Position numbers and translations under genes: made by a program. The notes beneath the pieces were generated by a model. The model saw only the letters and a list, made by a program, of their open reading frames with translations, had not been told where the DNA came from and made no database searches. Source: Deltaproteobacteria bacterium (GTDB taxonomy: Bacteria > Desulfobacterota > Desulfuromonadia > Desulfuromonadales > BM103). From it: DNA of 64,000 nucleotides. Below are positions 1 through 9,346 of the stretch, one piece after another (within the stretch, counting starts at the first letter, position 1; each line of letters opens with the position of its first letter). The DNA is taken from NCBI GenBank assembly GCA_024279915.1, contig JAJRRB010000039.1, forward strand, positions 64,652 through 128,651. The letters are read 5' to 3'.

Positions 1-1
1 T

Positions 2-2518
2 GCATGTATTACCGACATGGCGGATACACTGATTCTCAATCTTTATCAGTGTGCAGCAGCCGATTTCCCTACGACGGGTAAAGCTTGTTCGGCAGTACTG
101 GCGATCGGAGGGTACGGTCGTGCTGAATTGAATCCTCTTTCTGACATCGACGTGATGTTCTACTGTAGCGATCAGAATAAGGACCTGGCCGAGAAGATTG
201 CCGAACGAATTCTTTATCTGTTGTGGGATCTCAACCTTGATGTTGGTTACAGTGTGCGTACTTCCTCTGACTGTCTGACGATGGCCCAGCAGGACATTAC
301 AATTCGTACGGCTATGCTGGATATACGTTTTCTGGCCGGGGACGAGGTCCTCTTTCACGAGTTTGAGCATCAGGTTATGCCCGCACTGCTGAGTCGTAAC
401 AGTCAGCAATTTCTGAAAGCCAAATACGAAGAGCATGAAACCCGCTTAGCTAAATATGGCTCCTCTGTCTATATGCTCGAACCGAATATCAAGGAAGGCG
501 AGGGTGGCCTGCGTGATTTGCATACAGCCGTATGGATGGCTCGCGTTAAATTTAAAGCCAAAGGATTACGCGATCTTCTGAAAAAGGGTGTTATCTCAGA
601 GCGGGAAATGCAGGAAGTCGAGGCGGCTTACGATTACCTCTGGCGAATTCGCAACGAACTGCATTTTCAATCCAAGCGCAAAACCGATCAGATCCAGTAT
701 GAAAAACAGGAACAGATTGCAGCCTTTCTTGGCTACAAGGATAACAAACTGGCTCTTTCTGTAGAGCAGTTCATGCAGGATTACTATGCCCATGCAACCA
801 GGACTGAACATCTTGCCTCGTCTTTGATCTTCAGAACTTTTAAGGACAAAGATGCTTCAACGGGGATATTCGGCTATCTTGGCCGGCGCAAGTTAGGTGA
901 TGATTTCTTCAGTTATCGTGGCGAACTGAAAACGGCCCGTAAAAACCTTTTTACCAGTCGCCCGGAAGCAATGATGCAGGCCTTTCTGTTGGCGAAACAG
1001 AACAGTCTTGCTTTGAGTGCAGATGTTAAAGGTCAGATTCGCGACAATTTATCTCTGGTCAATGATGGTTTCAGACGCAATCGCGAAGTATCTGAAATGT
1101 TTCTGGAGATCATGCGTGGGCCCACAGGAGTTGCCCAGAGTTTGCGTGATATGCATCACCTGGCATTTCTGAATAAGTATATCCCCGAATTCAAGCGCAT
1201 CTACTGTAAGGTTCAGCACGACGCTTACCATGTTTACACGGTTGACATTCATTCGATCTTTGCGGTAGCTGAAATCGAAAAGCTCTGGTCAGGAGCTTAT
1301 CGGGAGTCCAAACCGCTGCTGACCAACGTGGCTGTCGATATTGGTAAGCCTGAGTTGATCGTACTGGCCGTGCTGTTTCACGATATCGGCAAAGGTGAAG
1401 GGAAGGATCATTCCAACAAGGGCGCGGACATGATGCCCAAGATCGCTCGCCGCTTGAATCTGAGCAAGGAGAGCAGCAAACGTGTGGAATTCCTGGTGCG
1501 CCACCATCTCGATATGGCGCATATTTCACAACGCCGCGATCTGAATGATATCAAGTTGATTCAGGACTTTGCCAATACCATGGAGATGGTTGAAACTCTG
1601 AAGATGCTCTATATGCTGACCTTCGCCGACCTTAAAGCGGTTGGACCGGATGTTTGGTCCGAATGGAAAGGTCACCTGCTGCAGGACCTCTACGAAAAAA
1701 CGTATGAGACTCTCGAACGCGGCAACTTTATCAGTGGTTTGCGTTCCGAAAGAGTGCGTAACCGCAAGCGTAAAGTTTTGGCTGCTCTGAAAGATGATTT
1801 CGGTGAAAAGCGTGTCAAGAGTCGTTTGCGCTCAATGAGTTTACGTTACCTGTTGACCCACCGTTCCTGGGAAATCAAAGATCATGTTGAGCTTGAGTTG
1901 TCACGTGGAGATGAAACAGTCGCCATGCAGATGAGCCACGACACAGTTTCAGAGTACACTATCGTGACTATTTCCGCTCTGGATGTACCTGGCCTCTTCA
2001 GTATGATCACTGGGGTTATGGCTGCCAATGGCATCAATATACTTGGTGCGCAAATTTACACCCGAAGTAACGGTTTTGCTCTGGATGTTCTGCATGTCAA
2101 TAAGCCCATTGGGGGTGTCATTGACGACCCTGCCAAGTGGCAGAAGGTTAAGGTTGATTTGACTTCCGTTCTTGAGGGACGAGTCAAGGTCTCCAGCCTG
2201 GTCAAGAAGAGACAGAAAAGCAGCTCACTACCCGGCCAGAAAATGCCACGCTTCCCGAACAAGGTTGAATTTGATTGTGATGTGTCGAGGGAGCACACCG
2301 TTATTGATATCTTTGCACACGACGAAGTTGGTTTGCTTTACAGGATCACCAGGACCTTGGCAGACCTTGGCCTATATATCCATGTTGCAAAGATTTCCAC
2401 CAAAGTCGATCAGGCTGCCGACACATTCTATGTCAAGGATATCTTCGGTCAGACGATCAGTGATGAGGCCAAACGTAAGGACATCTGCAAGTCACTTTTG
2501 AAATGCATGGAAGATTGA
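2..2518 (+). CDS. glnD: [Protein-PII] uridylyltransferase GlnD, 5'-truncated by window edge
   Basis: Bifunctional uridylyltransferase/uridylyl-removing enzyme that modifies PII in response to glutamine. The nucleotidyltransferase signature GGYGRAELNPLSDID lies about 31 residues after the ATG at 17. The HD-domain motif FHDIGKG is near residue 455, and two ACT domains begin near residues 645 and 760. The frame is open to the left edge, and the family normally has roughly 50-80 residues before the signature, so the true start is probably outside the window and the ATG at 17 is internal. xerD follows after 18 bp, suggesting co-transcription. All visible domains look intact. Confidence 0.95.
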   Translation, partial: ACITDMADTLILNLYQCAAADFPTTGKACSAVLAIGGYGRAELNPLSDIDVMFYCSDQNKDLAEKIAERILYLLWDLNLDVGYSVRTSSDCLTMAQQDITIRTAMLDIRFLAGDEVLFHEFEHQVMPALLSRNSQQFLKAKYEEHETRLAKYGSSVYMLEPNIKEGEGGLRDLHTAVWMARVKFKAKGLRDLLKKGVISEREMQEVEAAYDYLWRIRNELHFQSKRKTDQIQYEKQEQIAAFLGYKDNKLALSVEQFMQDYYAHATRTEHLASSLIFRTFKDKDASTGIFGYLGRRKLGDDFFSYRGELKTARKNLFTSRPEAMMQAFLLAKQNSLALSADVKGQIRDNLSLVNDGFRRNREVSEMFLEIMRGPTGVAQSLRDMHHLAFLNKYIPEFKRIYCKVQHDAYHVYTVDIHSIFAVAEIEKLWSGAYRESKPLLTNVAVDIGKPELIVLAVLFHDIGKGEGKDHSNKGADMMPKIARRLNLSKESSKRVEFLVRHHLDMAHISQRRDLNDIKLIQDFANTMEMVETLKMLYMLTFADLKAVGPDVWSEWKGHLLQDLYEKTYETLERGNFISGLRSERVRNRKRKVLAALKDDFGEKRVKSRLRSMSLRYLLTHRSWEIKDHVELELSRGDETVAMQMSHDTVSEYTIVTISALDVPGLFSMITGVMAANGINILGAQIYTRSNGFALDVLHVNKPIGGVIDDPAKWQKVKVDLTSVLEGRVKVSSLVKKRQKSSSLPGQKMPRFPNKVEFDCDVSREHTVIDIFAHDEVGLLYRITRTLADLGLYIHVAKISTKVDQAADTFYVKDIFGQTISDEAKRKDICKSLLKCMED

Positions 2519-2536
2519 TCTCCTTTACAGGTTGTT

Positions 2537-3424
2537 ATGAACCATTACCTCGACCATTACCTGAATTATCTGACCGTTGAGAGAGGCCTGGCCAACAACA
2601 CGCTTGACGCCTATGGTCGAGATCTGGCGCGCTATCTGGACTATCTGGAGAAGCATCAGATTGCGACCCTGGAGAGCATAACGCCAGCTGTTGTGTTACG
2701 CTTTCTCAGCCATCTCAAAAAAACAGGGTTGTCAGCCAGAAGTCGAGCGCGTAGCCTGGCCGCGTTGAAGACCTTTCATAAGTTCCTGGTACGGGAAAAG
2801 ATCACCAAGGATAACCCGACAGACCAGGTTGTCTCCCCCAAAAGCCTTTCGGCTCTGCCGCATACGCTGTCACCACTGGAGGTGGATAATCTGCTGGCCA
2901 GTCCAAAGGGGGAAACTCCCCTGGCCTGGCGCGACAGGGCTATGCTTGAAATTATTTACGCGACCGGTTTGCGCGTTTCAGAACTGGTTTCACTCAGGTT
3001 GAGTGACCTGCAAATGGATGTCGGATATTTGACTGCTTTTGGCAAGCGTAGCAAGCAACGGATTGTGCCATTGGGAGAGACTGCCATTATCTCTATACGT
3101 GAATATCTGCACTATGGCCGACCGGGCCTGGATAAGGACCGAGGGTCACACTTTCTCTTTCTTAATCGTTCCGGTGAAGGCTTGACACGTCAGGGCTTCT
3201 GGAAGATTATTAAGCGCCGCGGTCTTGAGGCGGGTATCCGACAAAGTATCACACCGCATATCATGCGGCATTCCTTTGCAACGCATCTACTGGAAAATGG
3301 AGCGGACTTGCGCTCTGTACAGGCGATGCTCGGCCATGCAGATATCTCCACAACCCAGATTTATACCCACGTGACTCGCGAACGGTTAAGGAAAATGCAT
3401 GCCCAGCATCATCCTCGGGGGTGA
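2537..3424 (+). CDS. xerD: Site-specific tyrosine recombinase XerD
   Basis: At 295 aa it has the usual XerC/XerD length. The N-terminal SAM-like domain opens with a DHYLNYLTVERGL-type sequence. The catalytic residues are visible: Arg in ATGLRVSEL (about 145), Lys in GKRSKQR, HIMRHSFATH (about 241), His in GHADIST and the nucleophilic Tyr in TTQIYTH (about 275). The expected role is resolving chromosome dimers at dif with a second Xer protein and FtsK. It sits 18 bp after glnD and 60 bp before apgM. XerD is preferred over XerC because of overall sequence and this gene context, but the two cannot be fully separated by eye. Confidence 0.9.
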   Translation: MNHYLDHYLNYLTVERGLANNTLDAYGRDLARYLDYLEKHQIATLESITPAVVLRFLSHLKKTGLSARSRARSLAALKTFHKFLVREKITKDNPTDQVVSPKSLSALPHTLSPLEVDNLLASPKGETPLAWRDRAMLEIIYATGLRVSELVSLRLSDLQMDVGYLTAFGKRSKQRIVPLGETAIISIREYLHYGRPGLDKDRGSHFLFLNRSGEGLTRQGFWKIIKRRGLEAGIRQSITPHIMRHSFATHLLENGADLRSVQAMLGHADISTTQIYTHVTRERLRKMHAQHHPRG

Positions 3425-3484
3425 AGCTAGTTACCAGTTGTCAGTGACCTTTAACCTTTAACCTTCCTCTTTTTACGGATAATC

Positions 3485-4699
3485 ATGAAATACATTATTT
3501 TACTCGGCGATGGCATGTCCGATGAGCCGATTAATGAACTTGATGGCAAGACGCCTCTGCAGGCTGCCAAAACTCCGCATATGGACAAACTCGCCCAACA
3601 GGGCATTATTGGCCTCGCTGAAACGGTCCCTGCAGAATTTCATCCAGGTTCTGATGTCGCCAACCTCTCTGTCTTTGGCTATGATCCGGCGAGCTGTTAT
3701 ACCGGTCGTTCACCCTTGGAGGCTGCCAGTATGGGCGTTGAACTAGGCCCTGACGATGTTGCTTTCCGCCTCAATCTGGTCACTCTTGGCCTGGCTGGCG
3801 GCGATATGTACATGCAGGACTTCTCCGCTGGGCACATTACGACTGAGGAGGCGCGTGAGTTGATCGAGTGTCTCCAGGAAGAGCTGGGTGATGATGAGTT
3901 CCAGTTTTACCCTGGCGTATCGTACCGGCATTTGATGGTCTGGAGAGGAGGGCGGGACGACTTCAATGTGCTGCCACCGCACGATTTGACCGGGAAGAGC
4001 GTCCAGGATTATGTCTTGCGATCAGAGGATGCGATGCCGTTGATGCACATCACTAATGCGGCGCAAATGCTCTTTAAACACCATCCGGTCAATATCAAGC
4101 GCGAGAAGGAAGGCAAGCTTGCCGCGAACTCTATCTGGCTCTGGGGGCAGGGGCGTCGTCCCAAGATGCCGACCTTACAGGAGAAATTCAAACTGAATGG
4201 TGCGGTGATTTCAGCTGTTGATTTGATCAAAGGGATCGGTATCTATGCGGGTCTTGATGTTATCGATGTGCCGGGAGCCACGGGCTATCTGGATACCAAC
4301 TATCTGGGAAAAGCCGAGGCTGCTCTGGAAGCCCTGAAAACCAGGGATTTTGTTTACCTGCACGTTGAGGCCCCTGATGAGGCTGGCCATAGCGGTATCC
4401 TCACTGACAAAATCGAAGCGATTGAGCGTTTTGATGAGGATGTTGTTGGCACGGTCATGAACGGTATTGATGCTCTGGGTGATTATCGTGTTCTTTTACT
4501 TCCCGATCATCCGACGCCGGTTGTCAAGATGACACATACCAAGGATCCTGTGCCATTTGTTCTCGCAGGTTCTGGCAAAGAGTTTACTGTGGAGAAGATT
4601 GCCACTGAGTATTCCGAACCTGCAGCTAAGGCATCAGGGGTTGTTGTTGCCCCCGGATACCGGATGATGGAGATTCTGGTGAGCGGTAAGCTTTCGTAG
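3485..4699 (+). CDS. apgM: Cofactor-independent phosphoglycerate mutase, archaeal type
   Basis: Interconverts 3- and 2-phosphoglycerate in glycolysis and gluconeogenesis; cytosolic, metal-dependent alkaline-phosphatase superfamily. The 404 aa length fits ApgM rather than the longer GpmI. The start MKYIILLGDGMSDEP contains the first metal ligand. PGSDVANLSVFGYDP carries the phospho-acceptor serine, HVEAPDEAGHSG and LLPDHPTP carry the remaining metal ligands. It is the last gene of the glnD-xerD-apgM run and is followed by a rho-independent terminator 25 bp downstream. Confidence 0.93.
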   Translation: MKYIILLGDGMSDEPINELDGKTPLQAAKTPHMDKLAQQGIIGLAETVPAEFHPGSDVANLSVFGYDPASCYTGRSPLEAASMGVELGPDDVAFRLNLVTLGLAGGDMYMQDFSAGHITTEEARELIECLQEELGDDEFQFYPGVSYRHLMVWRGGRDDFNVLPPHDLTGKSVQDYVLRSEDAMPLMHITNAAQMLFKHHPVNIKREKEGKLAANSIWLWGQGRRPKMPTLQEKFKLNGAVISAVDLIKGIGIYAGLDVIDVPGATGYLDTNYLGKAEAALEALKTRDFVYLHVEAPDEAGHSGILTDKIEAIERFDEDVVGTVMNGIDALGDYRVLLLPDHPTPVVKMTHTKDPVPFVLAGSGKEFTVEKIATEYSEPAAKASGVVVAPGYRMMEILVSGKLS

Positions 4700-4723
4700 T
4701 CACTACTCGTGAAACTTGTGGTT

Positions 4724-4755
4724 AAAAAAGGACGGCCAAGTTGCTGTCCTTTTTC
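4724..4755 (+). terminator. Rho-independent terminator after apgM
   Basis: AAAAAAGGAC pairs with GTCCTTTTT across a short loop and ends in a T-rich run. It lies just past the apgM stop and before the convergent DUF2917 gene. Confidence 0.75.
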
Positions 4756-4767
4756 GTTGTGTGGCTG

Positions 4768-5061
4768 TCAAAAATTAAATAAAGAGCCCTTGATAGCGAC
4801 CCGGAGTGTTCGACATGCTGCTAACCATGACACTTGGCTTTGCACGTCAAAGCCACTCAACATGAGTCGACACGATTCAGTGGCCGTGATAATGAGCTGA
4901 CCGCTGGTGTTGACCGTGAATCTGCTACCAACACCCAGAATGTGGTCGCGGCTGTCACCTGTCTGGGTGATCCAACACCGTCCTTGACGACAGATAATAC
5001 TGACCCCCTGTAGATCCTCACCAAGATCAAGCATCTCTTGTTTACCTAGAAGTAGCTCCAT
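4768..5061 (-). CDS. DUF2917 domain protein
   Basis: A 97-residue protein resembling the DUF2917 (cupin-like) family; the diagnostic part is GRCWITQTGD followed by DHILGVGSRF. No signal peptide or membrane segment is visible. ATG at 5061 has a G-rich Shine-Dalgarno tract a few bases upstream. It is divergent from the interrupted MocR-type regulator at 5292, so the shared 230 bp spacer probably controls both. Function of the family is not established; regulation by the neighbouring MocR is an inference from layout and the direct repeats at 5157-5203. Confidence 0.75.
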   Translation of the reverse strand: MELLLGKQEMLDLGEDLQGVSIICRQGRCWITQTGDSRDHILGVGSRFTVNTSGQLIITATESCRLMLSGFDVQSQVSWLAACRTLRVAIKGSLFNF

Positions 5062-5156
5062 ACTAAACCCCCTTTCTATGTACTCGTTGATGCCCGTAAT
5101 GCGTCGATGTCTGTATTTAATCGCGTTTCACGTTCTTGTGCCAGATACAGTCCTTT

Positions 5157-5203
5157 ACAATTGTAACCGTCACAGGTAGATTGTTTTGCAATTGTGACCG
5201 TCA
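5157..5203. promoter_or_regulatory. Direct-repeat operator candidate for the MocR regulator
   Basis: Two 16-bp direct repeats, ACAATTGTAACCGTCA (5157-5172) and GCAATTGTGACCGTCA (5188-5203), differ at two positions and are spaced 31 bp start to start, about three helical turns. MocR regulators commonly bind direct repeats in divergent promoters. The repeats lie between the DUF2917 gene and the regulator. Confidence 0.55.
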
Positions 5204-5291
5204 ATGAATGTGGAAACTGTATCTGTTCGTGTATGGAACAAACTGGTAGAAATAGAGCACAAGCAAGACCGGTTCTGCATCTAAGGAGGCA

Positions 5292-6761
5292 ATGATGATC
5301 GATATTAGGGGTGCGCAAAGGGGGAAAATCCCTCTGTACGAGGAAGTTGCCGGTAAAATCAATTTTCTGATCGAACAGGGCACGATGCGCCCTGGTGATC
5401 GTCTCCCATCAATACGGGGCCTGAGCAAGCAGTTGCAGGTCAGCATCAATACAGTCAAGGAGGCCTATAGTCTGCTTGAAGATCGCTGCATGCTAGAGGC
5501 CCGTCCACAATCCGGTTATTATGTGCGTGCACGACTGCCAGAGTTGCCTGCTGAGCCGGTGGTTGACCATCCGGCAATTAACCCTTCTGAGGTCAGCCTT
5601 TCCAAAATCTACCAGATTGTTATGCGCGACTTGCTCAATCCGAATCTGCTGCAATTGGGTATCGCCGTCCCGAATCCGGAACTGTTGCCGATTGAAAAAC
5701 TCAATCGTATGCTGGCTCGTGAAACTCGCCGCTTCCCTACTCAATCTGTTGCATACGAATTGCCCCCGTGAAATTTGCGGCTACGCAAGCAGATTGCTCA
5801 ACGTCTGTTACTTTCAGGTTGCGCCCTCAGCCCTGATCAGATCGTGATCACATCTGGCTGTGTTGAAGCTGGTGTGCTGTCTCTGCGAGCTCTTTGCAAG
5901 CCAGGCGATGCAGTGGCGATCGAGACGCCAGTCTACTTTAATTTTCTACAGATGATTCAGGATCTGGGACTTAAGGCTCTTGAGATTCCTGCTTCGCCAC
6001 GTGGTGGCATCAGTCTGGAGGCGCTTGAATATGCCCTTGATCGCAATGCGGGTGAAGTCAAGGCGTGCATTGTTATATCAAATTTCAACAACCCTCTCGG
6101 CGGTCGCGTGTCCGATGAAGACAAGCTACGCCTCGTGAGGATGCTAGAAAATCATCAGGTGCCGTTGATTGAGGATGATATTTATGGCGACCTTTCATAC
6201 AGCGATGAACGGCCTTCGGTGGCCAAGTCCTTTGACAAGACCGGAAATGTGCTGCTCTGCTCCTCATTCAGTAAAACCGTAGCTCCGGGATATCGGGTCG
6301 GTGGGGTCGCTGCCGGGCGCTATCAGGAACAGATTGAGCGCGGCAAGATGCTGGCCAATGTTGCGACAGCAAGCCCAACCCAGTTGGCCATTGCGGAGTT
6401 TCTGGCCAACGGTGGCTATGAACACCATCTCCGTTCTGTGCGCAGGGTTTATGCCCGTCAGTCGGCAAAAATGAGTGATGCTATTGGACGTGCTTTTCCA
6501 TCAGGGACACGAGTATCACGTCCTCAAGGTGGTTTCGTTCTCTGGGTGGAGATGCCGGAAGGCGTTGATTCGCTGGTTCTGTACAAAAAAGCCAAGGCGC
6601 TGAGTATAACCATAGCTCCAGGATCGATATTCTCGGTTGATGGCAAGTACCTCAACTGTATCCGACTCAATGCTGCCTGCTGGAACTCAGCAGTCGAGGT
6701 TGCAATTGAAACACTTGGTCGTTTGGCTACAGAGCAACTTACGGCAGCACCAAGGGATTAA
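5292..6761 (+). pseudogene. MocR-family (GntR HTH + aminotransferase class I) regulator interrupted by one in-frame TGA
   Basis: One reading frame of 490 codons with a TGA at 5769-5771 and no other defect. The first part (5292-5768) carries the GntR winged helix (PLYEEVAGKINFLIEQG, SINTVKEAYSLLE). The second part (open from 5772, possible TTG start 5775) is the aminotransferase-fold domain, with the PLP lysine in SSFSKTVAPGYRVGG. The sequence across the stop reads YELPP-stop-NLRLRKQIAQRL, matching the family pattern P-P-G-N-x-x-L-R, so a glycine GGA codon turned into TGA is the simplest reading. AAGGAGG lies just before ATG 5292/5295. An EamA transporter begins 3 bp after the stop and is probably its target. 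Either half alone would be unlikely to work as a normal MocR regulator. Confidence 0.8.
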
Positions 6762-6764
6762 AGC

Positions 6765-7688
6765 ATGACCAATTTTCTCTTTTACGCAATTACGATCCTT
6801 ATCTGGGGCTCCACCTGGTTGGGGATCAAGTTCCAGCTCGGCATCGTAGATCCGGCCCTGTCGGTGACTTATCGCTTTGCCCTGGCAGCATTGATCCTCT
6901 TTGTTTGGTGTCTGGTCCGTCGTCTACCTATGCGATTCTCGTGGGGAGCTCACTTCTACATAGCCTTGCAGGGTGTTTTCCTCTTCGCCGTGAACTATCT
7001 GCTATTTTACTTGGCTGAATTACAAATCACCAGCGGCTTGGCGGCTGTGGTTTTCTCTACGATCGTGGTCATGAACCTGCTGAATGGACGGTTATTTCTG
7101 GGCACACCCGTTGAGATGAGAGTACTTTTGGGCGGGGCACTGGGAATGGTTGGCCTGGTTCTGCTCTTCTGGCCGGAGATGGCGGCTGTCAACTTTTCCG
7201 GTCCAGTGGTGGTCGGTGTGCTGCTCTGCTTTGCCGCAACCTACTTGGCCTCACTTGGCAATATTATCTCTGCTCGTAACCAGCGTCTTCACTTACCTGT
7301 TGTACAAACCAATGCATTTGGTATGGCTTATGGTTCACTCTGCATGGCACTGGTTGTACTCATCAGTGGAACGCCTTTAACCATTGATCTGTCGGCAACT
7401 TACCTGCTGTCACTTGCTTATCTGGCTCTGTTCGGTTCGGTGATTGCATTTGGGTGTTATCTCAGCTTGGTCGGACGCATCGGTCCCGGACGTGCGGCTT
7501 ATACAACATTGCTTTTCCCGGTCGTTGCCCTTGCGCTCTCCACCATATGGGAAGACTATCAATGGTCGTTGCCAGCGGTATGTGGAATTCTTTTGATCCT
7601 GTGTGGTAACTTTCTGGCGCTGGCCAAGATAAAAGCGCGTCCAGCGAAAAGTGCGCTTCAACTGACGAAGGTCCCTGTTGATGTTTGA
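6765..7688 (+). CDS. EamA/DMT-superfamily transporter
   Basis: Inner-membrane carrier of 307 aa with about ten hydrophobic segments and two EamA repeats. The first begins with the typical ITILIWGSTWLGIKFQ; the second contains ALFGSVIAFGCYLSLVGRIG. The ATG is 3 bp after the MocR-type frame, so the two are surely co-transcribed. In the DMT superfamily such proteins usually export amino acids, metabolites or drugs; the substrate cannot be told from sequence. Pairing with a PLP-binding MocR regulator hints at an amine or amino acid. Confidence 0.88.
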   Translation: MTNFLFYAITILIWGSTWLGIKFQLGIVDPALSVTYRFALAALILFVWCLVRRLPMRFSWGAHFYIALQGVFLFAVNYLLFYLAELQITSGLAAVVFSTIVVMNLLNGRLFLGTPVEMRVLLGGALGMVGLVLLFWPEMAAVNFSGPVVVGVLLCFAATYLASLGNIISARNQRLHLPVVQTNAFGMAYGSLCMALVVLISGTPLTIDLSATYLLSLAYLALFGSVIAFGCYLSLVGRIGPGRAAYTTLLFPVVALALSTIWEDYQWSLPAVCGILLILCGNFLALAKIKARPAKSALQLTKVPVDV

Positions 7689-7713
7689 CAGATTCCTGGC
7701 GTCATTCACTTAC

Positions 7714-7746
7714 CGTCCCCACCTACTGTCCCCACCTACTGTCCCT
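7714..7746. repeat. 13-bp tandem repeat
   Basis: Two tandem copies of the unit TGTCCCCACCTAC (the first with C at its first base, 7714-7726; the second at 7727-7739) followed by a partial third copy TGTCCCT. They lie in the spacer downstream of the EamA gene. No coding potential. Confidence 0.7.
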
Positions 7747-7818
7747 AATCTTATGGCCCTGAGTTCTTACCCCCCTAATTTTACTTCGTTTGCGGACGTT
7801 ATTTGTAAACTAACATGA

Positions 7819-7846
7819 TTGAATTATTGGTTTTTTGAGGTATAGT
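7819..7846 (+). promoter_or_regulatory. Sigma-70-like promoter of the DUF2092 operon
   Basis: TTGAAT (7819-7824) and TATAGT (7841-7846) are separated by 16 bp. They would start a transcript roughly 100 nt before the ATG at 7954, consistent with the lack of readthrough genes upstream. Confidence 0.5.
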
Positions 7847-7953
7847 ATCGTACTGCGTTTTGATAGGTTTCTAACGGAGTGCCTCATAAAAAACATAAGA
7901 TTAATCATTAGTTGTCTGAAGAATGATGGATTATCCAAAGACAGGAGAATAAG

Positions 7954-8751
7954 ATGCTTGTAGTGCGAATGATTCTGGTTGCTCTCACTCTGGTTTTGCT
8001 CTCTGTCCCGACCGTCGCTATGGCTACGGATCAGGATGCCGGACAGATAGAAAATCAGATCGAAGCACAAGCTCTGGAGATCCTCACTCTTTCCAATAAT
8101 TTTCTTGCAAAGCTCAAGCAATTTCGCGTGACCGCTGAGTTCGGTTTCGATGTCCTTCAGGAGTCCGGGCAGATGATCGAATTTGGCTCCCGCCAGGAAG
8201 TCACAGTTCAACGCCCTGATCATTTCCGAGTCGATTTCGCCCGCAGGGATGGCGTCTCAGGTCATGTTGTTTATGACGGCAAGGAGATTGTACTATTCAA
8301 CCCCGAACTAGCTGTTTACGCCAAAGCTCCGTTCAAAGGTGAAATCGATGATGCTTTCGATTTTCTCGCCGAAGAGTTGAATCGCCCGGTTCCGTTGCGC
8401 GATTTCTTTGCCAGCGATCTTAATGAAATCATGATAGCAAAGACTGAGTCTGCCATGTTTGTGGGGGAATCGACAATTGGTGGAGTCCTTTGTGATCACC
8501 TTGCGTTGCGCAATGACACCGTCGATTTTCAACTCTGGGTCGCCCAGGGGGATGAGCCGTTACCACACAGGATGATCATCACGTATAAAAATGAGGAAGG
8601 ACAGCCTCAGTTCTGGGCTCAGTTTCTGAAGTGGGAGATTTCTCCTGAAATACCGAATGATTCCTTCTCCTATTCGCCTCCAAAGGGGGCGGAACACATT
8701 CCTTTTGCTGTCCTTGACGAGGAGATTCCGGAGGAAGGAGACAAGCCATGA
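7954..8751 (+). CDS. DUF2092 domain periplasmic protein
   Basis: A 265-aa protein with an N-terminal signal peptide (hydrophobic residues 4-22, cleavage near VAMA-TD). The body matches the DUF2092 pattern: a protein resembling LolA/LolB-type half-barrels, with RPDHFRVDFARRDG and a VVYDGKEIVLFNPELAVYA segment. Function is unknown; a role in handling a lipid or hydrophobic ligand in the periplasm is only a fold-based guess. Its stop overlaps the ATG of the next gene by 4 bp (ATGA), so the two are translationally coupled. RBS ACAGGAG lies upstream of the ATG. Confidence 0.8.
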   Translation: MLVVRMILVALTLVLLSVPTVAMATDQDAGQIENQIEAQALEILTLSNNFLAKLKQFRVTAEFGFDVLQESGQMIEFGSRQEVTVQRPDHFRVDFARRDGVSGHVVYDGKEIVLFNPELAVYAKAPFKGEIDDAFDFLAEELNRPVPLRDFFASDLNEIMIAKTESAMFVGESTIGGVLCDHLALRNDTVDFQLWVAQGDEPLPHRMIITYKNEEGQPQFWAQFLKWEISPEIPNDSFSYSPPKGAEHIPFAVLDEEIPEEGDKP

Positions 8752-9290
8752 AGAACTGGAAAGTGCAATCAGTCTTTGCAGGGTGCGCCGTCTTAGTCGC
8801 TCTCTTGTTTGTTGTGGCAGAAGTCGAAGCTCGTCGTGGCGGTGGTGGCCGAGGTGGTGGAGGCAGAAGTTTCTCTCGCAGTGGTCCTGCTTCCAGTGGT
8901 TCAGTTCGCAGTCATAAGGCTACTAGTAGCCAGCGTGGTAGCAATCGAGGTAACATGCATGATAAACGCAGTGACAATCGTAGTAACAGGCAGGGAAATC
9001 GTAGTGATCAGCTCGATGATCGTCAAGATCGTCGTGATGATCTCCGTGATGACCGCCGCGACTATGTGGATGATGTCCGTGACGACCGTCGTGACTGGTA
9101 TGATGATCGCTATCGTAGACGGGTTGGTACGTCCCTGACTTTTACTGCTTTCCGCTCGCTTTCTTGTACCAGCACCTTGATTGTTGCTGGCGGTGTTACC
9201 TATTACCGCTGTGGTTCGGACTGGTATTCGCGGGCCTACCATGGCGGCAATGTGACTTACGTCATTGTGACCGCTCCTGCGGGCTATTGA
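8748..9290 (+). CDS. Secreted basic low-complexity protein (DUF6515-like C terminus)
   Basis: 180 aa with a signal peptide ending near EVEA-RRGG, then a glycine/arginine-rich stretch (RRGGGGRGGGGRSF), then an Asp/Arg-rich repeat region (about residues 85-125, DDRRD-type repeats) that should be highly charged. The last 45 residues form a conserved-looking module with GVTYYRCGSDWYSR and end in VTAPAGY, as in the DUF6515 family. It is translationally coupled to the DUF2092 gene, so both probably act together in the periplasm or at the outer membrane. The repeats make homology beyond the C terminus uncertain. Confidence 0.72.
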   Translation: MKNWKVQSVFAGCAVLVALLFVVAEVEARRGGGGRGGGGRSFSRSGPASSGSVRSHKATSSQRGSNRGNMHDKRSDNRSNRQGNRSDQLDDRQDRRDDLRDDRRDYVDDVRDDRRDWYDDRYRRRVGTSLTFTAFRSLSCTSTLIVAGGVTYYRCGSDWYSRAYHGGNVTYVIVTAPAGY

Positions 9291-9346
9291 AATATCCGTA
9301 AGGAGCTTGGCGTTAGCTAAATTCTTTTACCCTGAGGAGAAAAAAA

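Noticed and set aside
5769-5771. TGA as a selenocysteine codon in the MocR frame.
   Set aside because: The family has glycine here, not Cys, and no SECIS-like hairpin follows.
8901-9242. Long minus-strand and shifted-frame ORFs over the basic secreted protein.
   Set aside because: They arise from the repetitive codons of the plus-strand gene and have no start signals.
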